From NCBI GenBank assembly GCA_964624235.1, contig CAZUXY010000021.1:5910-69909 (forward strand): 64,000 nt of DNA. Reading direction: 5' to 3'. Positions 54,390-63,516 of the stretch are shown one piece after another. The position numbers and the translations under genes were made by a program. Position 1 is the first letter of the stretch. Each line of letters begins with the position of its first letter. Source of the DNA: CAZUXY01 sp964624235. Its GTDB lineage: Bacteria; Spirochaetota; UBA4802; UBA5368. A model generated the notes under the pieces. It worked only from the letters and a program-made list of their open reading frames with translations. It made no database searches and was not told where the DNA came from.

Positions 54390-55090
54390 AAGACATTTTG
54401 CATAAAGCGATCGCGAAGGGACAGAAGGCGCTTTCTGAATTCGATTCGAAAAGACTGATCTCCATGGCCGGGGTCCCTGTTTCACGCAACAAGCTCGCCG
54501 TTTCGAAGGATGAAGCGGTTGCTTTTTCCAGGGAACTGGGTTACCCGGTGGTGCTGAAAGGCTGCTCGGATCAGCTGACCCATAAAACCGAAATGGGAAT
54601 GGTGAAACTGAAACTTAAAAATGAAGATGATGTGGTTAAGGCCTATAACGAGATTACCGGCAAGGGAGTGGCGCTGGACGGGGTTATCGTGCAGGAGTGG
54701 ATCGACGGCGACAACCGGGAATTCGTTATCGGGCTGACCCGTGATCCCCAGTTCGGGCCCTGCGTCATGTTCGGCCTGGGGGGCATCTTTACCGAAGTAC
54801 TGAAGGATGTGAGCTTCAGGGTGGCTCCGCTGAGCGGTTTCGACGCCGAGGAAATGATCGAAGAGATAAAGACCAGTAAAATTCTGGGCGAATTCAGGGG
54901 GAGTCCGCCCGTAGACCGCAAGGAACTTGCCTCGGCCCTGATCGGTATCGGCAAACTGGGCCTGGAGTACGAGGAGATAGCCGAAATCGATATTAATCCC
55001 CTGGTGATACACGGGAACAGACCGGTTGCCGTGGATGCGCTGGTGGTATTGAGAAAACCGGGGATTGATAGCTCGGTTAAAACGGCCTGA
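54386..55090 (+). CDS. ADP-forming acyl-CoA synthetase, ATP-grasp (beta) subunit
   Basis: 234 residues. ATP-grasp: YPVVLKGCSDQLTHKTEMGMVKL, VIVQEWIDGDNREFVIGLTRDPQFGPCVMFGLGGIFTEVL and AEIDINPLVIHG. Pairs with the alpha subunit just upstream, as in thermococcal AcdAB; many bacteria have them fused. Energy-conserving acyl-CoA use in anaerobes is the usual role. Confidence 0.88.
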   Translation: MKDILHKAIAKGQKALSEFDSKRLISMAGVPVSRNKLAVSKDEAVAFSRELGYPVVLKGCSDQLTHKTEMGMVKLKLKNEDDVVKAYNEITGKGVALDGVIVQEWIDGDNREFVIGLTRDPQFGPCVMFGLGGIFTEVLKDVSFRVAPLSGFDAEEMIEEIKTSKILGEFRGSPPVDRKELASALIGIGKLGLEYEEIAEIDINPLVIHGNRPVAVDALVVLRKPGIDSSVKTA

Positions 55091-55104
55091 CCCCTGATTT
55101 ATTG

Positions 55105-55133
55105 TTGATTTAACTACAGGTTCATAATAAAAT
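55105..55133 (+). promoter_or_regulatory. Promoter of the phosphofructokinase gene
   Basis: TTGATT (55105-55110), 17-base spacer, TAAAAT (55128-55133), about 140 bases upstream of the start. Confidence 0.6.
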
Positions 55134-55144
55134 GAATAGCGCGA

Positions 55145-55163
55145 GGGTGGATATTGTCCACCC
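55145..55163 (+). promoter_or_regulatory. Hairpin at the start of the phosphofructokinase leader
   Basis: GGGTGGA-TATTG-TCCACCC: 7-bp perfect stem, 5-base loop, followed by GGTTTTATTG. It lies just after the predicted start site, so it may stabilise the mRNA or end upstream transcripts. Confidence 0.5.
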
Positions 55164-55275
55164 GGTTTTATTGATACATGCGGGATGAATCGTACTCCGT
55201 AAATCACTGTCATATGAACATTCCGGTTTCCTGCAATCCGTGCGCACCTGAAAACGGATAGGTCTGGAGAAAAGA

Positions 55276-56475
55276 ATGAATATAAAGCCTGTTCATCGTA
55301 AAGTCGGTATATTGTTTTCGGGCGGCCCCGCGCCGAGCGCAAATACGGTGATCTCTGCGACCACCCTGAATTTCCTGGACAACAACATTCCGGTGGTTGG
55401 GATTTTCCGCGGGTACGAATTCATACAGGACTTCAATAAGAATTACCCCAAACTGCGCAAGGGGGTGCATTACGAGGAGCTTAACTACGACATTACCCAT
55501 GTGAGGAATGAAAGGGGCATCTACCTGCGCACCTCCAGGGCAAACCCCGGCCGTAATATCACTACCGTAAAGGACCTGGACGATCCCGAAAAAAATGTGT
55601 TACTGCGTAACATCATCGATGCATTCGAGTATCTGAAAATAGGGGCCCTGATCTCGATAGGAGGCGATGACACGCTGAAGACCGCCAATTTCCTGTACAC
55701 GATGGGGTTTCCGATCATCCATATACCCAAGACCATCGATAACGACTACTATGGCATCCCCTGGACTTTCGGATACTGGACGGCGGTGAACACCGCGCAG
55801 ACCATAATGCTCAATCTCAAGGCGGACGCGCAGGCAACCGACAGTTTCTTCATTGTGGAACTCATGGGCCGCAAGGCCGGATGGATAACCTACGCCGCCG
55901 GGATTGCCGCCGAAGCGATCATGATGGTCGCGCTGGAAGATGTGGAGGAAGACGTGCTCGATCTGGACGGGCTCGCCGAGAGGATCGCCGATACCGTGAT
56001 CGCAAGGGAAAACAACCGGCGGCCCTACGGTATTATCGCCGTGTCCGAGGGTCTCGCGGACAGGCTGCCCAGAGAACTCAAACCCACGGAAACAGACAAG
56101 CACGGCAACATCCTTTACCGGGAGGCCAATATCGCCAAGATACTGGCCAACCGGGCAAGGGAAATCTACAAAGAGAGGACCGGCCTGGACGTCAAGATCA
56201 TGCCCAAACAGATCGGTTACGAGACACGCACCGCGAGCCCCATCAGTTTTGATGTGGTAATGGGAAGCATGCTGGGTTATGGTGCTTTCAAGTTTTATCA
56301 TGATAATCTTTTCGGCGTCATGGTTTCGGTGACCGACAACTTCGACCTGAAAGCGGTTCCCTTCAGCGAACTGGTGGACCCCGTGAACCTGAAGACCCGG
56401 CTCAGGGACGTGCCGAAAGGAAGTGATTTTTATAATTTGAAGGAAACTCTTTCATACCGAAAATCCCTGGAATGA
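55276..56475 (+). CDS. PPi-dependent 6-phosphofructokinase
   Basis: 399 residues. ILFSGGPAPSANTVI at the N-terminus, SIGGDDTLKTA and IPKTIDNDYYGIP. In ATP enzymes the position after GGD is Gly; here it is Asp (GGDD), with Lys in PKTIDND, the features by which PPi-dependent enzymes are told apart. The reaction is reversible and spares ATP, as in fermentative spirochaetes. VELMGRKAGW, and EGLADRLPRELKPTE follow. Assignment of PPi use is by motif only. Confidence 0.9.
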   Translation: MNIKPVHRKVGILFSGGPAPSANTVISATTLNFLDNNIPVVGIFRGYEFIQDFNKNYPKLRKGVHYEELNYDITHVRNERGIYLRTSRANPGRNITTVKDLDDPEKNVLLRNIIDAFEYLKIGALISIGGDDTLKTANFLYTMGFPIIHIPKTIDNDYYGIPWTFGYWTAVNTAQTIMLNLKADAQATDSFFIVELMGRKAGWITYAAGIAAEAIMMVALEDVEEDVLDLDGLAERIADTVIARENNRRPYGIIAVSEGLADRLPRELKPTETDKHGNILYREANIAKILANRAREIYKERTGLDVKIMPKQIGYETRTASPISFDVVMGSMLGYGAFKFYHDNLFGVMVSVTDNFDLKAVPFSELVDPVNLKTRLRDVPKGSDFYNLKETLSYRKSLE

Positions 56476-56551
56476 ACCACCGCCCGGGACAGGACAGAAA
56501 GTTCCATATACAGTGCGGCGTAATCGCCGACACCACAATTCAGGAGGAAAA

Positions 56552-57022
56552 ATGAAACGCATACTGAGTAAACTGGTAATTTTTACCGTTTTCCTGACGT
56601 TCATGTCATGCGGAAGCAAACCGAGCGGAGTACTGGAAAAACTTCAGGGCGCCGACTTCGGCGACATGGAACAAATGTCCAGGTATTACACCAGAGGGAC
56701 CATCGCGGCCGTAAAAGAACTCAACGCCGCCGCTCCGCGCAGCGAAAAGGGAGAGGCCTCCGCGGACAAGAAGTTCGCTAAAAACGCCCGCTGGAAAATC
56801 ATCGATGAAAAGGTTGAAGGCGACAGGGCTTCGATCAGGATTAAATACACGCGCCATCCCGTGGAAAACATGGTGGGTCTTGAAATCCCCATTAATATGA
56901 AAAAGGAAGACGGTCTGTGGAAAGTGGATATGGAGAAAGAAATGAAAGAGACGGTCGCCATGATAAATGCCATGAAGAAAAACAGCGGACTGTTCGACCG
57001 GTTGAAAAAACACCTGAAGTAG
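56552..57022 (+). CDS. DUF4878-like lipoprotein
   Basis: 156 residues from ATG 56552, preceded by AGGAGGAAAA; the open frame starts at 56513. Signal with FMSC (Cys20). The mature part has AVKELN, KNARWKIIDEKVEGDRASIRIKYT and DGLWKVDMEKEMKE, the NTF2-like pattern of DUF4878 lipoproteins. Function unknown. Confidence 0.82.
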   Translation: MKRILSKLVIFTVFLTFMSCGSKPSGVLEKLQGADFGDMEQMSRYYTRGTIAAVKELNAAAPRSEKGEASADKKFAKNARWKIIDEKVEGDRASIRIKYTRHPVENMVGLEIPINMKKEDGLWKVDMEKEMKETVAMINAMKKNSGLFDRLKKHLK

Positions 57023-57049
57023 ATGCCTGAATAACCGGATGATCACACA

Positions 57050-57781
57050 GTGAATAAAGCGGACGCTCCGATGGCGGGAATAAGAATACATTTTCTCCAG
57101 CATGTGGCTTTTGAAGGCCCCGGCAGTATCGGGGAATGGATAAAGGGGAGGGGCCACCAAAGCACGCTTACCAGGCTGTATGAAGATGAAGCGCTTCCCG
57201 AAACCGCATCGCTGGACTGGCTGGTGGTGATGGGCGGACCCATGGGAGTGTACGATGAAGACCGTTTTCCGTGGCTCAAACGGGAAAAGTTTTTCATAGA
57301 AGACTGCATCCACGGGGGAAAACCGGTCATAGGCATATGTCTGGGCGCGCAGTTGATCGCTGCGGTGCTGGGCGCGCGGGTTTACCGTAATTCACACAGA
57401 GAGATAGGATGGTTCCCCGTAACAGTGACAGGTGATGCACGGCAGAGGCAGCTGTTTCGCGGATTCCCCGACGAGGTTACAGTGTTCCACTGGCACGGTG
57501 ACACGTTTGATTTGCCCGCAGGGGCGTTACACTGCGCCGCGAGTAAGGCCTGTGAAAACCAGATGTTTCTTTACGGTACCGGGGTGCTGGGAATCCAGTT
57601 TCATTTCGAGGTCACGGAAAAAGGAATCCGTGATTTGATTACCGCATGCCGCGATGAGATGTCACCGGATACCTATATACAGGATGAATTCACTATTCTC
57701 GAAAAACTCGCCCCGGTCAGGGAAAACAACCGTTTGATGGAACGCATACTGCAAGGCATTGCGGATCAGACGCCTGAATAA
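57050..57781 (+). CDS. Class I glutamine amidotransferase-like protein
   Basis: 243 residues from GTG 57050 or 236 from ATG 57071; neither has a strong site. VVMGGPMGVYDEDRFPWL, GICLGAQLIAAVLGA (Cys nucleophile) and IQFHFEVTEKGI (His; Glu) keep the triad. Resembles GMP-synthase-type amidotransferases acting alone (gamma-glutamyl-polyamine or YfeJ-like). Substrate unknown. Confidence 0.82.
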   Translation: MNKADAPMAGIRIHFLQHVAFEGPGSIGEWIKGRGHQSTLTRLYEDEALPETASLDWLVVMGGPMGVYDEDRFPWLKREKFFIEDCIHGGKPVIGICLGAQLIAAVLGARVYRNSHREIGWFPVTVTGDARQRQLFRGFPDEVTVFHWHGDTFDLPAGALHCAASKACENQMFLYGTGVLGIQFHFEVTEKGIRDLITACRDEMSPDTYIQDEFTILEKLAPVRENNRLMERILQGIADQTPE

Positions 57782-57811
57782 ATTTATTTTCTGCCATGGC
57801 AGGAGGGGTTG

Positions 57812-59059
57812 GTGAAATCCGGGGACATATTATCGAAATTGCGCAGATCTGCGTCAAAAGAAACTGTTGCAAAGGACAAAGACGTACCGCCCGGAGAACA
57901 GGCGGGGAAAGGGGCGGACGTAACAGGGAAGACCGCGGAAAAGGATACCTTACCTTTAAAAGATTCATTTCGGGCACTGATCTCAGCTCAGAGCGGCGAA
58001 GTGCGTGAAATGTTCAACTACGTTATCCAACCCGAAGAACGGACCCTGAAAATTTATCTTGACCTCCGCTTCTGTAAATAAACACGGCAGGTCTACAGGA
58101 AACTAAAGGACAAGGAAAAACAGGACCTCAACGTTTACCAGGTACTGTCCTTCGGCGCGACACCTACTATCGAATATTATGTACTTACCATACTTTCCTG
58201 CATCATAGCCACCTCGGGTCTTATCCAGAACTCCGTGGCGGTGATAATCGGCGCCATGATCGTCGCACCCCTCATGACTCCCATTCTCGCGTTTTCGCTG
58301 GGGACTATCTGGGGGGATCTGGAACTCATGAAGCTGTCACTTTCTTCTATTCTTAAAGGCGCGTTTCTGGCGATTGTAATTTCCGCTGCAATCGCCTACC
58401 TGGTCCCTCTTAAAGATTATTCGCCCGAGATACTTTCCCGTACCAGGCCGTCTCTTTTCGATATCCTTGTGGCCATTACGAGCGGTGCTGTCGGCGCATA
58501 CGGTTACGCCAACAAGAAAATAAGCAATACCCTGGTGGGTATCGCAATAGCCGTGGCGTTGATGCCGCCTCTGTGTACTATCGGGATCGGGATCGGTACC
58601 TTCAGCCGTGAAATCGCCTTCGGGGCGACGCTGCTCTTTCTGATAAATCTCGTTTCAATCTCGCTGGCGGGAGCGATCATCTTCTGGACAATGAAGATAC
58701 ATCCCCTGCTGGGAAGCGAGGGGGTCGCCAAAAGAGCGCTTTACCAGATCGTCCTGTCTTTAATGATTCTAGGGGGCATTGCGGTCCCCGTCGGGTTTTA
58801 TATGTACGAGGGGTATGTCGTGGCCGATATTCAGAAAACAGCTACGGAGATCATCAATCGTGACTGCGGTGAAGTGCTCATCCTCAGTTTGAGAATGGAG
58901 AAGACCAGGTCGGGGTATGTCCTTTCCATAATTCTTGCCGGAGATCACGAACCGGACGATTGGAGGATGAAGATCCTGGGTGAACGCATCAGACAAAAGG
59001 CCCCCGTGGTCTCTTCAATAAAGCTGCGGTATGTAAAGAGTGTACTTCTGGAAAACTGA
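57812..59059 (+). pseudogene. DUF389 membrane protein interrupted by an in-frame TAA
   Basis: From GTG 57812 (GGCAGGAGGGG upstream) the frame reads 89 codons, meets TAA at 58079-58081 in LDLRFCK-[stop]-TRQVYRKLKDKE, then stays open to 59059. The part after the stop has the DUF389 domain: ILSCIIATSGLIQNSVAVIIGAMIVAPLMTPIL and five or more helices. No good start lies soon after the stop; the first ATG is 58235+, inside the first helix. A point mutation (AAA, CAA or GAA to TAA) or assembly error is likely. TAA is not a selenocysteine codon, so recoding is not proposed. Confidence 0.7.
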
Positions 59060-59626
59060 TCAGCAGAGGGTAAGGCCGAGATTGAGAATTATATCATCTC
59101 TCATTTCAACGGCCTGCTGGTTGTCAGGGTGCTGCTCTATCAGATTCATGCAGGCGATGTAGGCCATGAAGAGATCACCCTGTTCATTGTAAAGATTAAT
59201 AAGGTTGAAGTGTGTTTCCAGTATGGTTGGATCGGCCTTGAGGGATTTGCCGTAAAAATACAGGGCCCGTTCGAAGTCTCCCTCTTCCCAGTATACCCCG
59301 GCAAGATTTGCCAGGGTGATCGAGTCGTCCGGGAACAGGCCGGCCGCACGTTCGAGGATGGTACGCGAGGCTTTGAAGCGTCCCAGTTCGCATAGAACGA
59401 TTCCGAGCCCGTTTAGAATATCAGGATCAGATCCGTTGAGCCGCGCGCCCATGCTGAATAGTTTAAAAGCTTTCTTGAAGTCACCCAGTTCGATATAATC
59501 ATAGCCAAAATCCACAAGGCTCGCCGTATCTTTTTTGTACTCCCTGAATTCCTCAGTGGTTAACAATCGTTTGATCTTGTCGGTGTATCGTTTGTTGTCT
59601 TTCATGTCAGAGAAGAAATCCGGCAT
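59060..59626 (-). CDS. TPR-repeat protein
   Basis: 188 residues with four tetratricopeptide repeats (for example DFGYDYIELGDFKKAFKLFS, GLGIVLCELGRFKASRTILERA, NLAGVYWEEGDFERALYFYGKSL, NLINLYNEQGDLFMAYIACMNL). No signal peptide, so a cytoplasmic scaffold. It starts opposite the PPIase gene. Confidence 0.85.
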   Translation of the reverse strand: MPDFFSDMKDNKRYTDKIKRLLTTEEFREYKKDTASLVDFGYDYIELGDFKKAFKLFSMGARLNGSDPDILNGLGIVLCELGRFKASRTILERAAGLFPDDSITLANLAGVYWEEGDFERALYFYGKSLKADPTILETHFNLINLYNEQGDLFMAYIACMNLIEQHPDNQQAVEMRDDIILNLGLTLC

Positions 59627-59786
59627 CTGTTATTCACGCAATCCCGGATTCACTTTGACTATCCGTCTTCGAAGAAGAAAATGTCAATACAATTTACAAA
59701 ATTATATAAGGCGTGAGAAATTGCTATTGACAGTGTTCTTTTTCAGACATAGAAAATACGGCATACGCATCTACCCGGAGACTGTA

Positions 59787-61169
59787 ATGATAAAAAAGAC
59801 ATGGCTCTTGCTGGCCGTACTACTCTTTATTTGCACAGGCTGCAAAAGGCCCGGTGATGTCCTGGCAACCTATGAGGGCGGGCGGATTACCAGGGGTGAA
59901 TTATATGAATGGCTCGATTCCAGGCATCAGGTAAAGGAACCTGTGGTGAAATCGAAGAAACAGCAGAAAAGCCGCCTGGAAGCGATGGCGCTGGACCGTT
60001 TCGCGGTGGAAGAGGCCAAAAAGGGCAAGCTCGATGAAAACGCGGGATTCAAGATGCTGAAAGAACTGGCCATGGAATCGCAGCTCATGGAGCATTTTTA
60101 TTCCAGGGAGATCCGTGCAAAGATCAAGTTCAGCGTACCCGCGGTGCGGGTGCGTCACATTTTTTTGCGTATTAAAAATCATACTCTGGAGAACAACCGC
60201 CAGAGAAAACTGACGCCTGATGAACAGAAAAGGGAGAATGAAATTGTGGAGTCGAAGGCCAGAGGCATTGTTTCACGGCTGGACAGGGGAGAGAAATTCG
60301 AAACAATCGCAGGGCAGATGTCAGAAGATTATACCAGAACGAAGGGAGGAGATGCGGGTTACATCGTGGAGGGGATGATGCCAGGTGAATATGCCAGGGC
60401 GGCATTCGCCCTTGAGAAAGGCGCCCATACAAAAACCCCGGTTGTAATGCAGAATGGAGTGTATATAATCAAGGCGTTGAAGAAAAAAACCCTGACCGAA
60501 AAGAATATTGAAAAGACCATCGGCGATAAAATGCAGGCCTCCCGCATAAAAAACCGGTTTTACAACAATGCCGCCATGGAATACCTGAACAAGCTTCGCG
60601 GCGCGCCTGATGTGGTTTCGTATACTGATAAAATTCACCTGCTGAATAAAAGGGACGTGCTTTTTAAAATAGGGGATATGACCTATGGTGTTGCCGAGCT
60701 TGACAAAAGACTGGATGCATACGCGAATCGCCTTCCGGCAGGAAGAATGAGGACGATAAGTAAAGAACAAAGAAAAAGTTTTGCAGAGAACTTTTTAAGA
60801 ATAGAACTCACAAAAAGGGAGGCTGAAAAACTCGGCCTTGATAAAGACCCGGAATTTTTGAAAAAGGCAGCACTCAGGATCGACGGACTGCTTGCCAGGG
60901 AATATTTTAAAAAGATCGATACAAAATTCGAGGTGACCCCCCTTGAAGTGAAAGCGGAGTACGAAAAGAACAAGGAACAGCGGTATTATTCCATGGTGCC
61001 CAGAGGGAAGGACAGGGTAAAAATCATTGAACCGCTGGGAAAAGTAGAGCCCAGGATTCGAAAGATGCTCGAGAGTCAGAAGCGATCTGACGCCATAAGA
61101 AAAGTCCGGGACGAGATGTTGAGGAGCAGAAAGTTCACCGTAATCGAGTCCAGGCTGGAAGGAAAGTAA
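59787..61169 (+). CDS. Parvulin-type peptidyl-prolyl isomerase lipoprotein (SurA/PrsA-like)
   Basis: 460 residues from ATG 59787; the open frame runs from 59535, but residue 1-19 of this start form a lipoprotein signal (ICTGC). A SurA-N-like helical part, then the PPIC domain: VRVRHIFLRI, FETIAGQMSEDYTRTKGGDAGYIVEGMMPGEYARAAFALEKG, TPVVMQNGVYIIKAL. A long second helical part follows. It helps fold exported proteins at the membrane. Confidence 0.88.
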   Translation: MIKKTWLLLAVLLFICTGCKRPGDVLATYEGGRITRGELYEWLDSRHQVKEPVVKSKKQQKSRLEAMALDRFAVEEAKKGKLDENAGFKMLKELAMESQLMEHFYSREIRAKIKFSVPAVRVRHIFLRIKNHTLENNRQRKLTPDEQKRENEIVESKARGIVSRLDRGEKFETIAGQMSEDYTRTKGGDAGYIVEGMMPGEYARAAFALEKGAHTKTPVVMQNGVYIIKALKKKTLTEKNIEKTIGDKMQASRIKNRFYNNAAMEYLNKLRGAPDVVSYTDKIHLLNKRDVLFKIGDMTYGVAELDKRLDAYANRLPAGRMRTISKEQRKSFAENFLRIELTKREAEKLGLDKDPEFLKKAALRIDGLLAREYFKKIDTKFEVTPLEVKAEYEKNKEQRYYSMVPRGKDRVKIIEPLGKVEPRIRKMLESQKRSDAIRKVRDEMLRSRKFTVIESRLEGK

Positions 61170-61201
61170 AAAAAACAGTAAGATGTTCCGCGGTGCGGCT
61201 T

Positions 61202-61453
61202 CTAATTAATGCTTTTCGGCGGCGGCAACTGGTTTTGCAGGTTATCCTCCCGGGATTCGCCGTTGATATAAAAGCCTTCGAACTGCTCAACCTCAAGGCC
61301 CAGTTCCTGGGCGGAGTCGATATAAAACTGCAGAACGTTTTTAAGCCGCCGAATGGCCTCATCTCTGTCCGAGCCATAGCAGTTCACATCGAGCTCCGGA
61401 CAGTTCGCAATAAATTCCGTGTCGAGTTCGACCAGCTTAATAGATAATTTCAT
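61202..61453 (-). CDS. Orphan HicB-like antitoxin-fold protein
   Basis: 83 residues. KLVELDTEFIANCPELDVNCYGSDRDEAIRRLKNVLQFYIDSAQELG matches the partial RNase-H-like fold of HicB. It lacks a C-terminal DNA-binding part and no HicA is next to it, so it may be free-standing. Alternatively a UPF0150-type protein. Confidence 0.65.
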   Translation of the reverse strand: MKLSIKLVELDTEFIANCPELDVNCYGSDRDEAIRRLKNVLQFYIDSAQELGLEVEQFEGFYINGESREDNLQNQLPPPKSIN

Positions 61454-61898
61454 CGGCAGTTTCCCCGGTATGATGATTGGAATTTACGGGTTGTCGTTAT
61501 TCACAGAATTAATATCGTCATGGACGAAAAACACCTTAACAGTATTAATTATCCCCAACGATACGGTGACAGGCTTTTACTGTTTTTGCCTTAGGTGTGG
61601 AAATAAAAGGGGTGATACATGCGAAGGGTTTGTTTTATTTTGTTGAAGCGTCGACGAGTAAACGATTGGCGGCATACTTGAATGATCCGATCGTGTTTTA
61701 CAGTTACTGCCCCCTGGTATGAGAATAATTTTTTACGGGATGGTATCGAAAATTCTCTCTGTATTTTATGCTAAAACACTTTTTTAGTTAATCCGGGCTT
61801 ATTTTGTTGACAAAAAAAGCGGGCGTGTTTGTATTGCAGTAATACTGATGATTCCTGGATTTTTGTAATACAATTATAAAAACAATATGTAAATCTTT
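61454..61898. other. Intergenic region before the ATP synthase operon
   Basis: 445 AT-rich bases. It holds a promoter-like TTGACA at 61807 and a 57-codon frame near 61473 with no site or family. I see no RNA gene. Confidence 0.4.
61807..61835 (+). promoter_or_regulatory. Candidate promoter of the atp operon
   Basis: TTGACA (61807-61812), 17-base spacer, TGTATT (61830-61835), about 65 bases before the first gene. The -10 box is weak. Confidence 0.45.
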
Positions 61899-62153
61899 GT
61901 GGCAGGTAACGAATCATTAAAGCGGGCCTTCGCGTATACTACCGTTGGTTTGCAGTTGGCTTTTACGTTACTTGTTTTCGTTTATGGTGGACACAAACTA
62001 GACATCCGTTTTAATTCCGAACCCTGGTTTCTGGTCGCAGGGGTTGTGCTTGGGATGCTCTTGGGTTTTTATAATCTCTTTAAGGAACTCGGCAGTATTG
62101 ATAGGGATACAGCCGATGATCGGAAAGAGCGCAAGCGCAGAAAATGGCTGTAA
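61899..62153 (+). CDS. AtpZ/AtpI-family small membrane protein
   Basis: 84 residues from GTG. Two hydrophobic helices (LQLAFTLLVFVYGGHKLD and WFLVAGVVLGMLLGFYNLFKEL) with the GxxLD...G turn seen in AtpZ. This family stands before atpB in many operons and helps F-ATPase assembly or Mg/Ca entry. Poor ribosome-binding site. Confidence 0.78.
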   Translation: MAGNESLKRAFAYTTVGLQLAFTLLVFVYGGHKLDIRFNSEPWFLVAGVVLGMLLGFYNLFKELGSIDRDTADDRKERKRRKWL

Positions 62154-62212
62154 CACACTGAACTGAACTAACGCATTGTATAGTGCTTACATTAAGTTGA
62201 GGTGGGCTTTCC

Positions 62213-63076
62213 ATGGTTATTCATCTGCTGCATCAAGTCACGAGTTTCGTTGCTTCAGGGGGCGGCAAGGGTGAAAAGGAATCAATGTATGACATCGTAA
62301 TGCACCACCTTACCGACCATACAATCACCTCAGGTTTTATTGGGAAATTCAACGAGCAATTACTTAGTAAAAAACTCTTCGGTATCTTCGATATGAGGAT
62401 AACCCGATGGGTTGTCATGATGTGGATAGCCGCTTTGCTGTGCATGCTGATATTTATTCCCCTGGCAAGAAGAATCAGTTCGGCTCAATACGGTTCCCGG
62501 TCCAAATGGGTGAATCTCTGGGAAGTTCTGATAGCCTTTATACACGATGAAATTGTCGAGCCGAACTTCGATCACCATTACGTAAAGAAGGCCATGCCTT
62601 ATTTCCTTTCAATATTTTTCTTCATTCTCTTCTGCAATCTCGGCGGCTTGATTCCCGGCATGTCTACCGCGACCGGAAATCTCGCGGTAACAGGGGGACT
62701 GGCGCTGCTGACACTGATAGGGATGATAGGCGTGGGCATGATCAAACAGGGTCCGTTGAGTTACTGGACAGGACTTGTCCCCCATGGTGTTCCCGCGTTT
62801 GTAATTCCGCTGATGTTTCCAATTGAAATTATAGGTTTGCTGATCAAACCTTTCGCGCTGACTGTTCGTCTCTTCGCAAACATGACCGCGGGTCATGTGG
62901 TAATTATTATTTTCCTGTATTTGATAATGATGTTCCAGAACTACTGGGTGGGTATCGGTTCTGTCGCGGGGTCGCTTATGATTTACCTTCTGGAACTGCT
63001 GGTGGCGTTTATCCAGGCATACATCTTCGCGGTGTTGTCGGCGATGTTTATCGGATCATCAATGCATTCACACTAA
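62213..63076 (+). CDS. atpB: F-type ATP synthase subunit a
   Basis: 287 residues. LLGFIPG-like NLGGLIPGMSTATGN, PFALTVRLFANMTAGHV with the essential Arg of the proton channel, and LELLVAFIQAYIFAVLSAMFI at the C-terminus. Partner of the c-ring, membrane-embedded. Confidence 0.95.
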   Translation: MVIHLLHQVTSFVASGGGKGEKESMYDIVMHHLTDHTITSGFIGKFNEQLLSKKLFGIFDMRITRWVVMMWIAALLCMLIFIPLARRISSAQYGSRSKWVNLWEVLIAFIHDEIVEPNFDHHYVKKAMPYFLSIFFFILFCNLGGLIPGMSTATGNLAVTGGLALLTLIGMIGVGMIKQGPLSYWTGLVPHGVPAFVIPLMFPIEIIGLLIKPFALTVRLFANMTAGHVVIIIFLYLIMMFQNYWVGIGSVAGSLMIYLLELLVAFIQAYIFAVLSAMFIGSSMHSH

Positions 63077-63209
63077 TCTCCCGCCGCGTGTATGGACGCC
63101 TGCAGAGGATGCAGCACATGGGTTTTTTTACTGTAGTTTTAATATAATTAATATATAATAAAACATGGTTTTGAAAAAAACAATATTACAAACACTTTAG
63201 GAGGAGTTC

Positions 63210-63494
63210 ATGGAATATTTAGGTCTGTCGTATCTTGCGGCTGGTTTCGGGGCGGGTCTGATAGTGTTCGGTGCTGCGTTAGGTATCGGCAAACTGGCAA
63301 CCGGGGCTCTTGAAGGGATGGCGCGTCAGCCTGAACTCAGTGGTGATCTCAGGACGGCCATGATTATTGCGGCTGCCCTGATCGAAGGTTTCACCTTTTT
63401 CGCGCTGGTTGTCACCTTTATGCTCGCGACCAAGGCGCCGCTTGCAATCCCAACGGCCGAAAAGACCCCTGCGGCTGAAGTTCATAAGAAATAA
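63210..63494 (+). CDS. atpE: F-type ATP synthase subunit c
   Basis: 94 residues: two helices and the polar loop EGMARQPE, then LIEGFTFFALVVTFML with the ion-binding Glu in LIEG. No Na+-type motif stands out (the Q-E-T pattern is absent in the first helix), so protons are more likely, though not certain. AGGAGG before the ATG. Confidence 0.94.
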   Translation: MEYLGLSYLAAGFGAGLIVFGAALGIGKLATGALEGMARQPELSGDLRTAMIIAAALIEGFTFFALVVTFMLATKAPLAIPTAEKTPAAEVHKK

Positions 63495-63516
63495 TTGTGA
63501 CCGCAGGTAGTCCATC

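Noticed and set aside
58079..58081. Recoding of the TAA in the DUF389 gene
   Set aside because: TAA is not used for selenocysteine or pyrrolysine in bacteria, and no hairpin or cysteine-site context is present; mutation or error is simpler.
61473..61646. A 57-codon plus-strand frame with several cysteines
   Set aside because: No ribosome-binding site and no recognisable family. Cysteine-rich end is likely chance in this intergenic region.
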